Assembly: GCF_042186555.1 (NCBI RefSeq)
Contig: NC_133327.1
Span: forward strand, 333,151,126-333,215,125
Origin: Aquarana catesbeiana
Taxonomy: Eukaryota > Chordata > Amphibia > Anura > Ranidae
Direction of reading: 5' to 3'
DNA: 64,000 bases
Both the position numbers and the translations under genes were made by a program. Shown one piece after another: positions 1-13,012 of this stretch. The number at the start of each line of letters is the position of its first letter. Position 1 is the first letter of the stretch. Below the pieces are notes generated by a model. The model had not been told where the DNA came from. It did no database searches and was given only the letters and a program-made list of their open reading frames with translations.

Positions 1-544
1 CTAGCCTTTGCAACAAGGAGCAAATGGAAAGGGCGATACATGCAAAACAAAACCAAAGAAATTCCCAGCTCAATTTACCGACCAGCCTGTTGACCAAACA
101 AATTATTCTGTCTAGCAGTATGCATTAAAAACAGGGGTTTCATTTGCACACATTTGCAAATACATGTGTAAGCTACAGAGCCACATTAAGGCACCCCGAT
201 ATTTGCTGAGGACCTCTTACTATTTCTCACTCAGCCTTTAACTAGCCTACTCTGGGTCAACATCCCTTCTGATCTCATCTCTTTATGTCAACTCAACTAT
301 TGCAAACTTCTGTCCCAGATCCAAAGCAAGATGGAAATCTAGAAACTTGTACTTGTTCAGGCATATAAGCACTCTCAAAAATGGGCATACTCCCTCATCT
401 CCCCTATATCTTTATGCTGTCGCTTTTATCCCTCCCAAAATGCTTCTTTGTATGGTGGACGAAAAACACAGACTTTTCCTACTAAACTTAAACAAAATGG
501 AAAAGCTGGACTTTCAGTTGGATTTTGAACTACCATAAAGTGTA
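1..544. other. Unassigned leading stretch
   Basis: I see no gene here. A short open frame at 347-538 starts with a non-ATG codon and resembles nothing I recognise. It lies just upstream of the LINE-like fragment that begins near 545 and may be an older, unreadable part of it. Confidence 0.4.
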
Positions 545-1010
545 AATAATCTTCTATTGAGGACTGGAAAAAAAGGTTTTATCTTTACTCTCAAATTGCC
601 CATGCAAAGGTTTTTTTTCACTTTGACACTGGACTCCTTCTGAACTCCATCATATATATCCTACAAACCCAGCTCCTGTTAGAGGTGTTCAAATGAGGAA
701 GACAAATACCTTCATATGTGGTGGGAATAATGTCTGATTGTTCCATTCTGGCTAGCTGTATGCAATACATATAATATGATGTGTATGGGGCTTTTGCTGA
801 ACTGGCTTTCCTTTTCATGATTCCTGAGTTCATCTCCAAGTTCAAAAAGAGCACCCTGAGACATTGTCTCATGGCTGTACATGTAGCCATTTCTCGTCAT
901 TGGAAAACAATATTGCACTGCATGTTATGAAGAGGTCTCACATCCTTAATAATATCATTGTAGAGAGACACTAGTGGCTGAAGACAGTGTTGACATTGAA
1001 AAGACTCATT
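545..1010 (+). pseudogene. Decayed L1/Tx1-like LINE ORF2 C-terminal fragment
   Basis: Read on the plus strand across several frames, this stretch gives pieces in the order expected for the C-terminal end of an L1-type ORF2. First comes an 'IEDWKKRFYL' piece. Next is a 'KYLHMWWE' piece followed by 'PFWLAVCN', matching the conserved histidine-tryptophan zinc-knuckle-like tail. Last is 'STLRHCLMAVHVAISRHWK'. Frames change at least twice and in-frame stops occur, so it is a dead, old copy. The family is assigned from my memory of the L1 C-terminus. It could be another LINE clade with the same tail. No 3' UTR or poly(A) tail is clear. Confidence 0.5.
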
Positions 1011-1689
1011 CATTATAGACATATTGGTGAGTCCACAGAGACTCTGATAATTTTCTTGCCCTTACTTCACAATTAGTTACCTCTCATTGTTGTACTAAAT
1101 TATTCCTATTTTCTCAGGGTACTAAGTAGAATACATGCTGTCTTCTTACCTACAGGGACCTTCCTTCCCTCTTGTCCTCTGTTTTCTACACATTTGAAGT
1201 GTTAAAATTGTTAACAATAAGTATGTTGATCATAAGAATAACTTTCTTGTAATTGGAAACCTTTTGAAAAAAAAGATATTTTAACTAAAATCACAAAATA
1301 TAGATTAATATATGCATATACAGTATATGTAATAAATAATATATATTGTCTGATGTGTGAGTGACAGATCTGGACTGATGGAAGTGAAAGTTGGTTCTGA
1401 TGGGTCTACTATAAAGTGATCTTTTCTTCACAGAAGCAAATCTGTGGTTGAAATATAGTATAGGTGGACTCTGTTCTTGACCTGGGTTGCTACGTCTCTG
1501 ATAGTGACAAAGGAAGTACTTGCCATATGGTAAATTCTGTGTACTGAGGAGTGCCTATTACAAAAGTTCATCTCACTTAAAAGATTTTTTGGAACATTTA
1601 ATGGGTAAAAGCATTAAATACAGCCAACATGTTTGGGGGGAAAGCGTCCACTTCTTTCAGAGTCCATGATCTACCATTCATGGTGATAC
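1011..1689. other. AT-rich DNA, nothing recognised
   Basis: This stretch is AT-rich, with a short alternating TA/TG run near 1310-1345. I see no open frame of note, no terminal inverted repeat and no tandem array. Confidence 0.5.
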
Positions 1690-2190
1690 TTTACATGTGT
1701 GGGACGATCGCTGTTTGTGTGCAGGACCAACGGGGCAAGTTACATTTTTTTAATTATTTTTTTTTTATTTTTATTTTTACACTGTCACTTTAATTTTCTC
1801 TTTATCACTTGTATTGCTGTCACAGGGAATAGGCACGTGACAGGCACTCTTTATAGATGCTAGATCCCTCCTCTCCTTAAAAGCATTTGATCACACCAAT
1901 ATCGATGTTATCAAATGCTTTTCATTTTTAAAAATGGCGCTGTTTACATCCGTGTAAGTGACGTCATCGCTTCCGAATTACTATATCATAGAGCTGAACA
2001 AAACCAATCCAATCTTTGCTCGGCTTTATGATCAGCTGGCAGCCCACTGCTTGTAAAAAATCCAGCGTCTAGTTAGCTGCTTGGATTGCTGGTACAAGAC
2101 AGCTGAACGTCGGCTCTAAAAAACGGTACCAGATGCAGGCATCATCCCAGTATAACCACTTGAAGTTCAGTGATGTCGGCAAGTGGTTAA
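1690..2190 (+). repeat. Probable piggyBac-like ranid repeat, right end
   Basis: The right end reads 'gtcggcaagtggTTAAa' at about 2175-2190. This is the terminus I associate with a very common ranid repeat that reads TTAACCACTTGCC on the other strand and is flanked by the piggyBac-type TTAA target. Inside there is an imperfect hairpin: AAAAGCATTTGAT near 1879 faces ATCAAATGCTTTT near 1910. The left end is not clear, so the start is approximate. Confidence 0.42.
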
Positions 2191-2585
2191 AGTAGATCTA
2201 AACCAAGTTGCTAAAATTTTGTTTAGTCTATAGGATCTTGATGGTATTTCAAAAATCAAGCTTTTTAAATCTGCAGAATTATTAAAATACTACAGTATCT
2301 AAGTCCTTTCTTTTATGGAGTAACAACATCTTTTCTCTTTCTTTCACTTGATCTCCTGTTTTGTCACTCTGTCACGTGGGCTGCTGGTAGAGACTATATG
2401 CAGCCTCCTTGTGTTGCCATGATCCACATTTTATCACTTGATTTCTTTTACAGTTTATTTTGATTGCTCACACAAATGGTGCTGGCCAGTAACTCTCCTA
2501 GTCCAGCAATTAACTTCCCCACATAGATTCATTCAGAAAACCCCCTTTTTGAGTCTATTCAACCTTCTTTTTTAACTGAAACCTT

Positions 2586-2843
2586 AAGTCTGGGTACATA
2601 CTATCTGCGGCCAAGGCTCGCAGCAGGGGGTTCGGTGCGTCCCTGTTCACTGTTTCAGGGGCGAATCAGGTCCGAATTTTTGCCTGAATTTGGACCTGAA
2701 ACAGAGCCAAAGATGCACAGGACCATGGACGCCATGGAGGTGTGTGAACCGGCTCTATTGAGAGTCGGGCACACTCTCCTGTCATGCGAATTGGATGCTA
2801 GGAAACCCGCATTCAATTTGCATAAGTGTGAACCCAGCCTAAT
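2586..2843. mobile_element. Short TIR element (ranid MITE)
   Basis: The segment is bounded by imperfect inverted ends. The left reads 'agtctgggtacatac' and the right, reverse-complemented, 'aggctgggttcacac'. This is the end sequence of a frequent ranid non-autonomous DNA transposon. It has no coding capacity; the short frames inside are fortuitous. Confidence 0.55.
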
Positions 2844-3890
2844 AAAGGGGGTTTGTTTTCTGGCCCCCAAAACACGTTGGATGTTTTTTTAATGCAAACC
2901 TATTAATTAATTTGGACTCTTTTACCATTTATTCTTGTGCTCCTTTTATTGGTGCATGTTTTTTCCACTGTTTTCACTGTCTGAGAGCTGGTGTAGAGCA
3001 ATCACATGAAGCCATCGCTAAAGTGAGTGCATGTAGACAGAAAGTGGTTGCAACAAGGCTGGAAAAGTTCAGCAGCACTGACAAGCAAAAAATAATGAAG
3101 AAAATGTGAAAAAATATATTTTCCAAAATATAAAAAATTACAAATTGTGTGTAATTCATATTGCTTTAGCAAATGGAATGTCATCCAGTTAGGGTTAACA
3201 TCTACTTTTTTGTATGGAACTAGAATGGTTCCCTTTTGACATATGTGAAAATATTACCAGTCATTTTTTTCATGTACAGTAAACTGAGTTGTTCCAGGAA
3301 ATGTGTGTAATCAGATATTCTTCTTCACCATAAACCATATTTATTTGCAGACTTTACAGGGGTATTATATCTCTAGCATCAATACACAATGTATTTTCTG
3401 CAAATGATGACAGACAGGGCATTTATGAGTTCAAGGACATGCATAATCCTAATCTAAATTGATTATTAAATGCTCAGAAAATCACGCTGTGTTTGGTTCT
3501 GAGAATACATTGTGTTTATTTCATGTCTTGCACATTAAGGTTTACCTGCATAGGAACAGCTGTAGAATGTCTTCACGCATATGTTTACTTTTGCTTTGAT
3601 GACCTGAAAATCCTAAATACTTCCATGATCAGTGTTCTTTTGATTTACATAGAAAAATATTTAAAGAAGAATAAACACACAAGAAGAATAGGCATTTGCA
3701 TTAGTGGAAAATTGATTGAAGTTTTCATTCCATTCCTGTAGAAGAACTGGGCAACGCAGAAAGGAATGGGTCAGCATCAAAAAGTGAGGAGTTTTGGCAG
3801 AATACCACTTTAAGAAAATGAGAAACTAGAGGTGATCTGTACATAGGTGATCTGTGCTTAGGTGATCTATATTTTCTGTTGAAGAATCAA
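2844..3890. other. No feature seen
   Basis: This stretch has several short open frames of low-complexity AT-rich character (for example around 3002-3184 and 3493-3741). None resembles a protein family. I see no repeat ends or tandem arrays. Confidence 0.5.
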
Positions 3891-4912
3891 AGGAATGAGG
3901 AAAATTTTATACTTACCTGATGGAAATTTTCCACTCCTGATGCAAGCATGACAGCATATACGTATGGGTAGGCTCCGCCCCCTGCCCTATCTCAGGACCA
4001 GTTATACTATAAGAGTAGGTCTCCTCCCTGCCCGCAGCATTCTCGTAACTTAGTATCACTGCAAAGCCTTTCTTTCATTTCTTTTCTTTTTTTTTTTTTT
4101 TTTTTTTTTAAAGTTTCAGGAGGGACCTATATGCTGCCATGCTTGCATCAGAAAAGGAAAATTACTGTCAGGTAAATATAAAATTTTCCTCATTCCTGAC
4201 ACAGCATGACAGCATATACAGTACGTATGGGATGTACCAACTCACCAGACGACAAGGGTGGGTAATGCTGAAGTGTTTAAGTTGAGGATTAGATCTATCC
4301 CCACTAACAATTGAGATGTATTGTAGTTAAGGCTGCTGGGTCCACAAGAATGGACCCCCAGTGTGTTGAATGTAGACCAGGTCATAGTTTACATATTAAC
4401 TCTGGAGGGACTCCTTTGGAGTTCTGCCCATGGATGCGCAATCAGTTTGGAAGAGCGGTCTCTGCCCTTATGTGATAGATTTGTCCTAGCCATCTAAGCC
4501 CTTTGACTAACTTGATCCGCGCCCCTGCGATTGTCTTCAATGGACAGTGCTTGTCTTCTGATGTCGTTAGGCCTGATGAGCCTATCGTTTTGCTCCTTGA
4601 AGAAGGGCCAATTCTATGTCTCACTTCAACCTTGAATCTATTTTCAATGTTTGTGGTACTTCAAACACTTTAGTTTGGATATGCCAGAAGGATGATGTTC
4701 TAACACAGGTTGCAAAGATACCAGCCTTTGTATAGTGTTGGAAATGACTAGAGCCATTTTGCCTGATAATTTCAGCAACAAGGTAGTTTATGGCTTGACA
4801 CTTGGATGTTTAAGATCCTTCTAGACCTATTTGACATACAGAATACTTATTCTGTGTTACTGGCCATGTTGAGGATGTCTTATCCTTCAGAATGGAGAGT
4901 GAGACAATGGGG

Positions 4913-5204
4913 GTTATTTACTAAAGAAAAATCCACATTGCACTGCAAGTGCTCTTGAAAGCGCACTAAAAGTGCACTTGGAAGTAAAGTCGCTGTAGAT
5001 CCGAGGGAGACATGCAAGGAAAATAAAAAAAACAGCATTTTAACTTGCACATGATTGGATGATAAAATCAGCAGAGCTTCCACTCATTTCAGATCTACCC
5101 CTTAGATTTAGAGCAACTGCACTTCCAAGTGCACTTTCAGTGCACTTTCAAGTGCACTTGCAGTGCAAAGTGGATTTGCCTTTCGTAAATAACCCCCAAT
5201 GTGT
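4913..5204. mobile_element. MITE with 'gggggttatttact' inverted ends, nested in the large element
   Basis: The ends at about 4913 (GGGGGTTATTTACTAAAG) and 5204 (CGTAAATAACCCCC) are inverted copies. They are followed inward by 'aaatccac' and 'gtggattt'. The interior repeats the motif AAGTGCACTT in both orientations. This is a recognisable ranid MITE family. It sits inside the 3.9-9.7 kb unit and is therefore younger than it. The open frame at 5059-5391 crosses its right edge and is not a gene. Confidence 0.6.
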
Positions 5205-6782
5205 CTCACACTATTTGGAAGAACCAATGAGGGAAAGAATAATCTGCCCAGGTCTTTCGGAATTGGTTGCCCAGATATGCAACCGTTACTGGATCCCAGA
5301 GAGTGAGGACATGACTGAGTTTCATGTATACTTAAATGCCGTCTCTATGCTTACTTGTATACAATTCAATCCTTACAGCAAGGAACAGTGAATTCCATCC
5401 TTTAAATGCTGTAGGTTTTCTCGTATCTAATGTACTAATGTACTAAGTCTTGAGTAGGCGTTCTGTCTTCCATAGGATTTCAAAGACTAAAGGTGAGACC
5501 TCCACTTCTCGGTCTCCAGCATCTAGATATAACTTGTATGAATTTGGAAGATACCGTTGGCCACGCTGTATGAGGTGTTGGATCTCAGGAAGGAGAATAG
5601 GAGGTTCTCGGATCTAAGACTGTACCCGCGGATATCATGGCCTGCAAGCCACAGGGCAATTATTGTTATCGCCACCAAACGGCTGCGAATCCAGATAAGG
5701 ATCCTGGAGACTATTAGGTTTGTTCAATATACATATTGGCTAATCTGCATATCCAGCTAGCTGTCAGTTTCTCTGCTTCCACCTCTGGGAAGCCACCCAG
5801 GTTACTGTCAGACCAATATCTTGAAAGCCTTACTTGTTGCCGATCCCTTGACCGGCTTGTTGGTTTGGAGACTGTCCTTTGTCATCCAACGGCTTTTGTA
5901 CCTTATGCCATCTGGCAGTAAGTTCTAGAAAGCCCTAACCTAATGGACTGGTAGACCTGACTGGGAGATACCTCTGACAGAAGTTGACTAGTTTTGCATT
6001 CCTTCTTGACAGCGAAGATAAGCCTTCCCCATTTTGCTGAGTCTTTGCAGCATAGTTGAGGCTCTTTTGTTGCGTTTCGGAAAGACTTCAGTCTACGACC
6101 ACTGCAACTCTGACTTTTGGACACCTTGTCCTCCATTGACATGAATACCCAGCGAACAACAACTTGTGATGATTGGTATGCCTAATAGCTGATATGCTGA
6201 AAGATTAGTTAGCTTAGCTACCTCCCCAAAAGGGGACTTGTCTCCTCTGTGGAGTCACTGTTCCTGGTGCAGGAAGTAAAGTCTTTTCTTACTACAAAAC
6301 CAGTTAATACAGTTGTCAACCTTCCCTTGGGCCCTTCGGACCACATGGGTTACTACAGTCTACTTTACCCCTCTTGCGACCGTGGTATGTGACCAATGGG
6401 AAAGAGACATTTGTTCAAGTGAGATACTGTTGCTCTCTCTGAGGGTAACTTTATTGTATATTTTCAGAGATTCAGAACTGCTTCCCGATAGGTCATTGTG
6501 TAATGAGACTAGTTGGTCTCTAGATGATGGCTCCACCTGACTCGATCAGAGTCTGTACTAGGACTCTTTTCCCAGAGCCTGGAAGTCATTGTACCAGTCT
6601 GTTGCCCATACAAGGCTCACCAGAAGTCCTTGCTCCCGCAAGTCGGCACCTATTGGACCCAATATCTGGGAAATGCCCAGAGTTTGTGGAAAGGTCACAG
6701 TCTGCCAGATGAACTCATAGTGAACTGTAACAGCCAAGCGTTGGTACTTGCCCAAACATGGGCATCACAAAGTGTGTATACA

Positions 6783-6945
6783 ATATATACACATACACAC
6801 ACACACCCAAACACACACTTGTGAACGACCACAACATACAGAATATACAAGGTAATACCAACATATAATCACACACATAGGTTGGACTTGATCGACTTGT
6901 GTCTATCCTCAACCTCACCCACTATGCAACCATGCGATTATGCAA
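6783..6945 (+). repeat. CA-rich microsatellite and CR1-like LINE 3' tail remnant
   Basis: A (CA)n-rich stretch at 6790-6825 is followed at about 6885-6945 by 'ggttggacttgatcgacttg' and a 'gtctatcctcaacctcaccc' stretch. The same signature ends the CR1-like fragments at 14.8 kb and 55.9 kb in this window. I read it as an old LINE tail inside the large unit. Confidence 0.4.
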
Positions 6946-9715
6946 CTTGCTAGGTCTAAAGACCATCTACAGTCTTAGCCTAGGTTTCCACTATTGCGAC
7001 CTAAAAATCATGCGATTTTACTGCGATTTCTATGCGACTTGAATCAATGCCTGTGTATTCTTGATTTCCATGGCCCCAAGTTAGATCACAGTGGGATCAA
7101 AAGTAGTGTAGGTACTACTTTGAAGTTGCTGCGACTTGGATTTGCACCGCTATAAACGATAATCCTTGGAAATCATAGGTTATGATTTGTGGAGGTCAAG
7201 CCTTCCTGACGGCTAGAGAGATTAATTGCAACAATAGCCTATGCAATTTTGGATCCTCATCCTTCCGCTTTTTATTCAAGTCTTTACTTTTGACTAACAA
7301 CCATGTAGCCACAACCCTTGTGCTCTAATGCGTCATGGAGGGGATGCAATGAATTGGTAGAGAGGAATGAAAATTCCATTGGCTTTCTTAATGCGCAGGA
7401 CCCACGGATCCCAAGCTCAACTTTACATATAACTGTCAGCTGACCTACTGGGCGGCTTGGGTTTAGGCAAAAGATGATTATTGATTCTTTATTCTCCGCT
7501 ATAGTTCTCCCAGGTTTAACCTGTCATTCACTCTTCGTTACTTTGGCTTTTGGCTATCCTCTGGTCATTGGCAATTAACATAAGGGATTAATCCTACTTC
7601 TAGATATCACCAGATCCGACTTGAACAGTCACCACTCTGACTTAATGCGGCATGTGTTTACTTGTGGGATGAGCGATAAGGGTTCACTGACCACAATGAT
7701 TACTGGAGAAACAGCATACAGTCTTGCATCCGCAGTGGCTGAAATGCATCATTGGCTACTTCATTTTAAATCTAGGATCCGCCATCATAGAGAGTTTATC
7801 ACTGACCATAGCTCTGCTTTTACCCTGTCTGGGGTCCTGACAGTCTGGCTACTGAAGTGAGCTCAATCGCAGGTCACAAGACACTACTTAAAGGTAGTAT
7901 GAACCTTCTTCATCTCCGGATCTATTTGCTGTCCCAGGGTCTCTGCAAAGGATATTGTTTCTTCTGTTGGACGAATGGCACCCTTGGTCAATCTGATGAA
8001 GCCTGTTTGACCGGCTGCTTTTGAGGCAGAGGTACCCTTTAGATGTCTTTGTTTGAATAGCTTAGTACCTGAGCTCCACACAGTCAGTTTAGACAGGGTT
8101 AAAGTATCCACTTCTTGTTTCTGTTATGTCAACTTGCCATAGTAATTTCCCAGAAGCAAGCTCTGAGGTAGAGGTTGCCTTTAAATAAACACAGCTGTTT
8201 GATTAGGTTTGGTATGGAACCATTAGTGACTGTAGGCTTTCTCAGTCTCTGCCCATTTGTCACTGCCTCTGGCCTGCAACTTTGTTTTTGCAACACACTA
8301 GTTACCACCAGACCACTATGATTACTGCAGAGATCTCTTGATCTGCCTCTTCTGGCAGTTAACTACGTAGTGGTTCCTTCAGGGCTGAAGAGGATCTGTC
8401 CCTTGTTGCAGAAGCAGGTTGACTGGTGTTGGTGTTGAGGGCTGGAGAGATTTACACCCATTATGCCCATAATGTGCACTCTTTTAGGATATAGCATATA
8501 CATACCTGCCCTCACCTTAGTTAAAGTTGCTGGTCTCTAGGAAGGCTGATTACTACTAGTTCACAGATGAGCTGAAAGCCTGGAGCCATGTCTGGGAGTA
8601 TTTGCCATAAGTAGTAACCACTACAAAACCACATATCTTTCTGTGGGGTACCTCAAATAACACAAGCAATTACACATTGCTAACAGGTAAGTACTAAGGA
8701 ATGTGACTAAACAGATCCTGACTTTTATTTTAGCACCAAGGTCAACATGTAAATGCATAGAAATAAACACATAACAGTCATTCATACTGTAGAGTTAATG
8801 TAGTCACAGGTAAGTAGCGCAAGTTAATAGTCATCTGACAATTAGCACTAGCAGGTTAAACCTACCTTAGACACATGTACTCCCAAGGATCATACCACAA
8901 CCAAGCATCAATACACAGTGAGCCCAGTCTGCAGGGCCAGGCCCTGCGTTAATAGGAAAGGGCTCAGTATCACCTGTTATCAGTCCAAGCATTAGCAATA
9001 CTGCAGACACAGACTTCAACCTGTGAAACATTAGTAACAGAGTGGCACTATGGACAGCCAGTAAGATTCACATGTGTGATATATGCTTTTCAGAAATGCA
9101 AACTAACAGCATACCTGCAGAAAATAAGTCAAGACTGTAGGGCCAGGCTTGTTCGGTTAATAGGAAGGCTTCAGCCCAGCACAGCACACCTGCTATCAGC
9201 ATTAGCAGTTTTGCAGACACAACCACAACCCTTCAGAAATGCAAGCTTAACCACATACTTGTAGCAGTAACTAAATATTAGTGATTTGTGCACCATGTGG
9301 TGCCTTACCACCTGCATGATTCAAGTCCAAACAGAAAGTACAATCAATGTCCATCCATGGCGTCATGATAAAGGAGCAATCCCTAGAGACCAGATGCCCT
9401 CACCCCCCTTTCTTCCTGGATCCTGAGGGGGGGAGGTCTCCCCCATATAGGCGTTCATGTCTGTCTGTACAGTGGGGAGCTTCGACGCAGGAGAGGCTTG
9501 AACCTGTGCGGCTTAGCCAGAAGCGTCCAGTAAAGGTTAGGAAAAAATAAAAATTCTGCTTTCAGCAGTAGCATAATGGGCTGTAGCAGTGAGGAAAAAA
9601 AGAGAATGCTGTGGGCAGGGAGGAGACCTACTCTTATAGTATAACCGGTCCTGAGATAGGGCAAGGGCAGAAGCCTACCCATACGTATATGCTGTCATGC
9701 TGTGTCAGGAAAAAA

Positions 9716-11304
9716 GATACAAGAGTACTAAACTTGTAAAGTAGATCTGTCACAAATCTGACTAATGGAAATTGAGAATGTGAGAAAAATACTTGTGCAA
9801 ATATTATTTTTAGTGAAGACTGCATGTCAGAATGACCAGTAAATTCTGAGAAAATTGCTGTAGTTATACAGAAATAACATTTCCATTTAAAGTCAAGCTT
9901 AGCCACACACTTTCTCATGAACAGTGCATTCCCGTTGGTCAAGGAGACCACTTATAATTTAGGTGAAAAAAGATAGCAAAGGGAGCAGGCTAAGTTTGGC
10001 TTTCACAGGAAAAGTAAAAATATGCCTATTACTTAAGCTGTCTATATCTCTGGATCTACTAACGTTTGACATGCTCTTTAACTGAAGGTAGCCTCTGCTC
10101 ATTTATTTTGCCCTCATATGCCCTGCTTGACTTACCTATGTTTGTGATTGGTTTACCTTAACGCAGCAATGTGCAGCATCTTGCCAATCCCTAAATGTTG
10201 CAGTTGCTTTAGTTTTCCTCTTTAGGTTTTTTTCCCTTTATTTTCACCTGGTGATTTGGCCAGTCCTGTATTAGGCCTCATTTACTCTTGGGGTTTTGAG
10301 GAGGAAGTAAAAACATATGGATGAACCGTGTATTTATGTCCCCTTAACTGTTCCCCCTTAAGCTGCAATTATGCCTCCTGCCATGCTCTGGGGGCAGTAC
10401 AGCCTGCCTAACATGACCCATTCACCTGAATGGAGCCACACCACAAAGACCCTCTGAAGAATGATTAACCGCAAATTGCTCCTTGAGAAGGCATCACAAT
10501 TGCCCTTAGAGTGTCTTCACTCTGGATGGAGCAGCAAGGGAGTCACCTTTGAACAGCAGCATTGTCAGTTTTCAAAGAGTGTAGTGTTAGACTAGCAATT
10601 TGAATTGACTTGACTAACCAATTAAATCCGAACCCCAACTAACACTTTTTAAGTACTTTTTTTTCTTCTTTTGGGATAAAAATTTTACATAAGCAAATAA
10701 AAGCTGGCCATTGCAAGCACCACTGTCAGTGCTAAATGGTTTGTCTCAACCCTGCAAGTTTTGCTGGACAGTTTCTTCTGTTTAAAAATAACAGACTTAC
10801 TATCAGGATTAAGATATGAAAGGAAAGGAAAAATCCTAACAAAAAGAAAACAAATGCAGCCACCACATCTAAGAATTGGTAAGCTGCATTATAATACATT
10901 TTGTTTTTGGGTATAATACCACTTAAAAGCTGTGTATTACGCAAAGAGAATATTTTCTACATGCTGTTTCTTATTGCTTCATTTGTCACCAATACAGTCA
11001 TTTACCTTGTTTCCTATGTATTTCAGAGTGGTGTCTGAATGCTGTTTCACTGGATAGCTCCACATAACAGTCTAAGCAATATGTGCACAATACAATGAAG
11101 TACAAAAAGGGAAGTTTCAGGGCCCAATGGGCTTTCCTAAAATGCCAGACCTATTGTTTAGCATTATGTTAAATGTTTAGTAGGAGCAGTAAGAAGGTTA
11201 GGTCAATTGAATGCTGTAAAAATTATACCTATACCCATGAAAAATAAAGAAAGGAGTTAGAAGGAATAAAGCCAATATGTGTTTACACTGACTCAATGCA
11301 TTAT
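9716..11304. other. No feature seen
   Basis: This is mixed-composition intergenic or intronic DNA. Short frames such as 9634-9951 (minus) and 10732-10944 (minus) are hydrophobic AT-rich translations with no family resemblance. There are no terminal repeats that I can pair. Confidence 0.5.
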
Positions 11305-11476
11305 AGGTTGATTTATTAAAACTGGAGAGAGCAAAATCTGGTGCAAACCAAGCAGCTTCCAGGTTTTTTTTTCTGTCAAAGCTTAATTGAATAAACTGAA
11401 GTTAGAAACTGATTGGCTACCATGCACAGCTACACCAGATTTTACACTCTCCAGTTTTAGTAAATCAACCCCTATA
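11305..11476. mobile_element. MITE with 'gatttattaaaactgg' inverted ends
   Basis: The left end reads GGTTGATTTATTAAAACTGG and the right end 'ccagttttagtaaatcaacc', an inverted pair. Between them are the family's internal motifs 'aaatctggtgca' and 'gcttaattgaataaactgaa'. Relatives occur at 22.1 kb and 42.5 kb in this window. It is non-coding. Confidence 0.7.
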
Positions 11477-12534
11477 CATCTTTCTTTAGCTTTTCTCTTT
11501 ACCCTGATTGATCAAATTTAGAGTTACAGTCTATACTAAAGTTGTAACACCATACAGTTCATCTAGTTAGACAGCTTGAAGGAACTATAACCCTTTAGTG
11601 CTGTAGGTTAAATAAATACATTTGATCACCCTCATCCCTGGTTCCAATGATAGCTGAGTGTACAAAGATAAGACACCAAAGCTTTCAATTCTTCATGATG
11701 TCCACATACCTCTGCATATTTATTAAAGGGAACGTGTATATGAAAATGTCAGTCATTAGAGAGAAATGGGAATGAGAAGCAGGATCACATCTACTGTAAC
11801 TCAACTATAGCAGGACTAGTATCTCCACCAGCCTGAGATGCTGAAAATTCCCCCCAAAAAATAAAATAATATGCTATGTCTCCATTTATTACCAATTCTT
11901 TTAAATGTTTCATAATTTCCCAAAATCTCAACTTCACAAAATCCAAATGTGGTAATACCCTTGTTTGAAATAAGTTTGTCAAAAAATAATTTGTCAAAAA
12001 GAATAATGTTATTTTTTGAGTCTAATACATTCACGTGATTTTCTATGCTGTGTTTTGCAAATGTCTTCTGGGAACTTCAGACTCCCATTGTCACAGGCTT
12101 TGTGATTGCCTATAACAGAGGAACAGTTATTAAGGGAGATGTGTCCTTGCTCTGCTGTTCTTCAATGGACTGGATACAGAGCTGTAATTTCCTTCTTCTG
12201 CACAGTTGTCTGTTTTCTTCTCTGTGTTTATATTTAACAAACACAGCTTTTTTAATGTTGTTTTGGTAGACAAATTGTGTCCAAATGCTTACTCCTTTTT
12301 TTGGATTCCAAAAAAGATGTAATTATGTTTTTGCTTTGACAAGGGTAATAAAGCTTTGTTATCCAGAAACCTATCACACGCAAGACTTTGTGAGTTAGTG
12401 TTATATAAAGTAAGACAAGTATAAATGTATTTATAATAGTAACGTTTGGCTTTTTTTTATAAGTAGTTGCTAGTTCAGTTTGTGCAGAGCTGGTTGTGAT
12501 ATGTAGGAAATGACAGTCAACAAACTCCATCAGT
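11477..12534. other. No feature seen
   Basis: There are short open frames only (such as 11791-11997 minus and 12252-12530 minus). I recognise no protein family, terminal repeat or tandem array. Confidence 0.5.
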
Positions 12535-13012
12535 GCTTTAAAAGAGAAGTATGGGGTTTACAAAGACAAGAAAACCTTATACTCACCTAGGTGGATACAG
12601 CATCTGTTCCCCGCCAGCCTCTGCATCAAGAAATAGCGATCAAAGACCTCTGATCTCTCAGTTGTCCCCTCTGCTCTGAGCAAAGCGTGGTGACTGTCAT
12701 TCACTGGCTCTCTACTCTGCTCCTCCAGCATTCACTGGAGCACTGGGCTGGGGAGGGGTGGGAGCAGCTGACTCAGTGTCCCAGCAGTACAGCTGAAAGG
12801 CTGAGTCAGCTGCTGGTCCATGCGTCTGGGTGGATCCCGACTGTAAAGTCAAGATCTTTCCCCTGCTTGAACCAGTTGAATTTAGCCCACTGTAAACTGA
12901 AAATAGGTCACAGGAGTGGAGAACGAACTGCACTCCTGTGATCCATAGGAGAAGTATAGCCAAAAATGTTTTTGCCATATTTCTCTTTTAAGTACTCCTT
13001 TAACTTATACAG
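12535..13012 (+). repeat. Interspersed repeat, copy 1 of a family also at 45.9 kb
   Basis: The edges carry loosely inverted 'aaagagaagtat' (left) and 'atatttctcttttaa' (right) segments. The interior motif 'cacctaggtggatacagcat', followed by 'gctgagtcagctgctggtcc', recurs in the opposite orientation at 45.9-46.2 kb. That recurrence defines a dispersed family. No coding potential is apparent; the open frames at 12687-12941 and 12712-12978 are overlapping shadows. Confidence 0.5.

Larger units (their letters stand above)
3895..9715 (-). mobile_element. Large element with ~100-bp terminal inverted repeats; possible decayed DIRS-type retroelement
   Basis: About 100 bp at 3946-4045 recur in inverted orientation at 9600-9712. 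The shared core is GACAGCATATACGTATGGGT and later 'ggttatactataagagtagg', with few mismatches. Beside the left end, 3897-3965 is inverted again at 4120-4192, and a direct copy of the terminal motif follows at 4191-4232. Inverted long terminal repeats plus a nearby region complementary to both ends is the arrangement of DIRS tyrosine-recombinase retroelements. Read on the minus strand, a TATACTATAAGAG box lies just inside the end. A short ATG frame follows (9458 down to 9363, starting MNAYMGETSPP) where a gag start would be. I could not find reverse transcriptase or recombinase motifs, and all frames are broken. It could instead be a large non-autonomous DNA element. The boundaries are visible; the class is inference. 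Confidence 0.45.

Noticed and set aside
5059..5391. 110-residue plus-strand frame
   Set aside because: Its first half is the palindromic 'aagtgcactt' MITE and it has no family resemblance.
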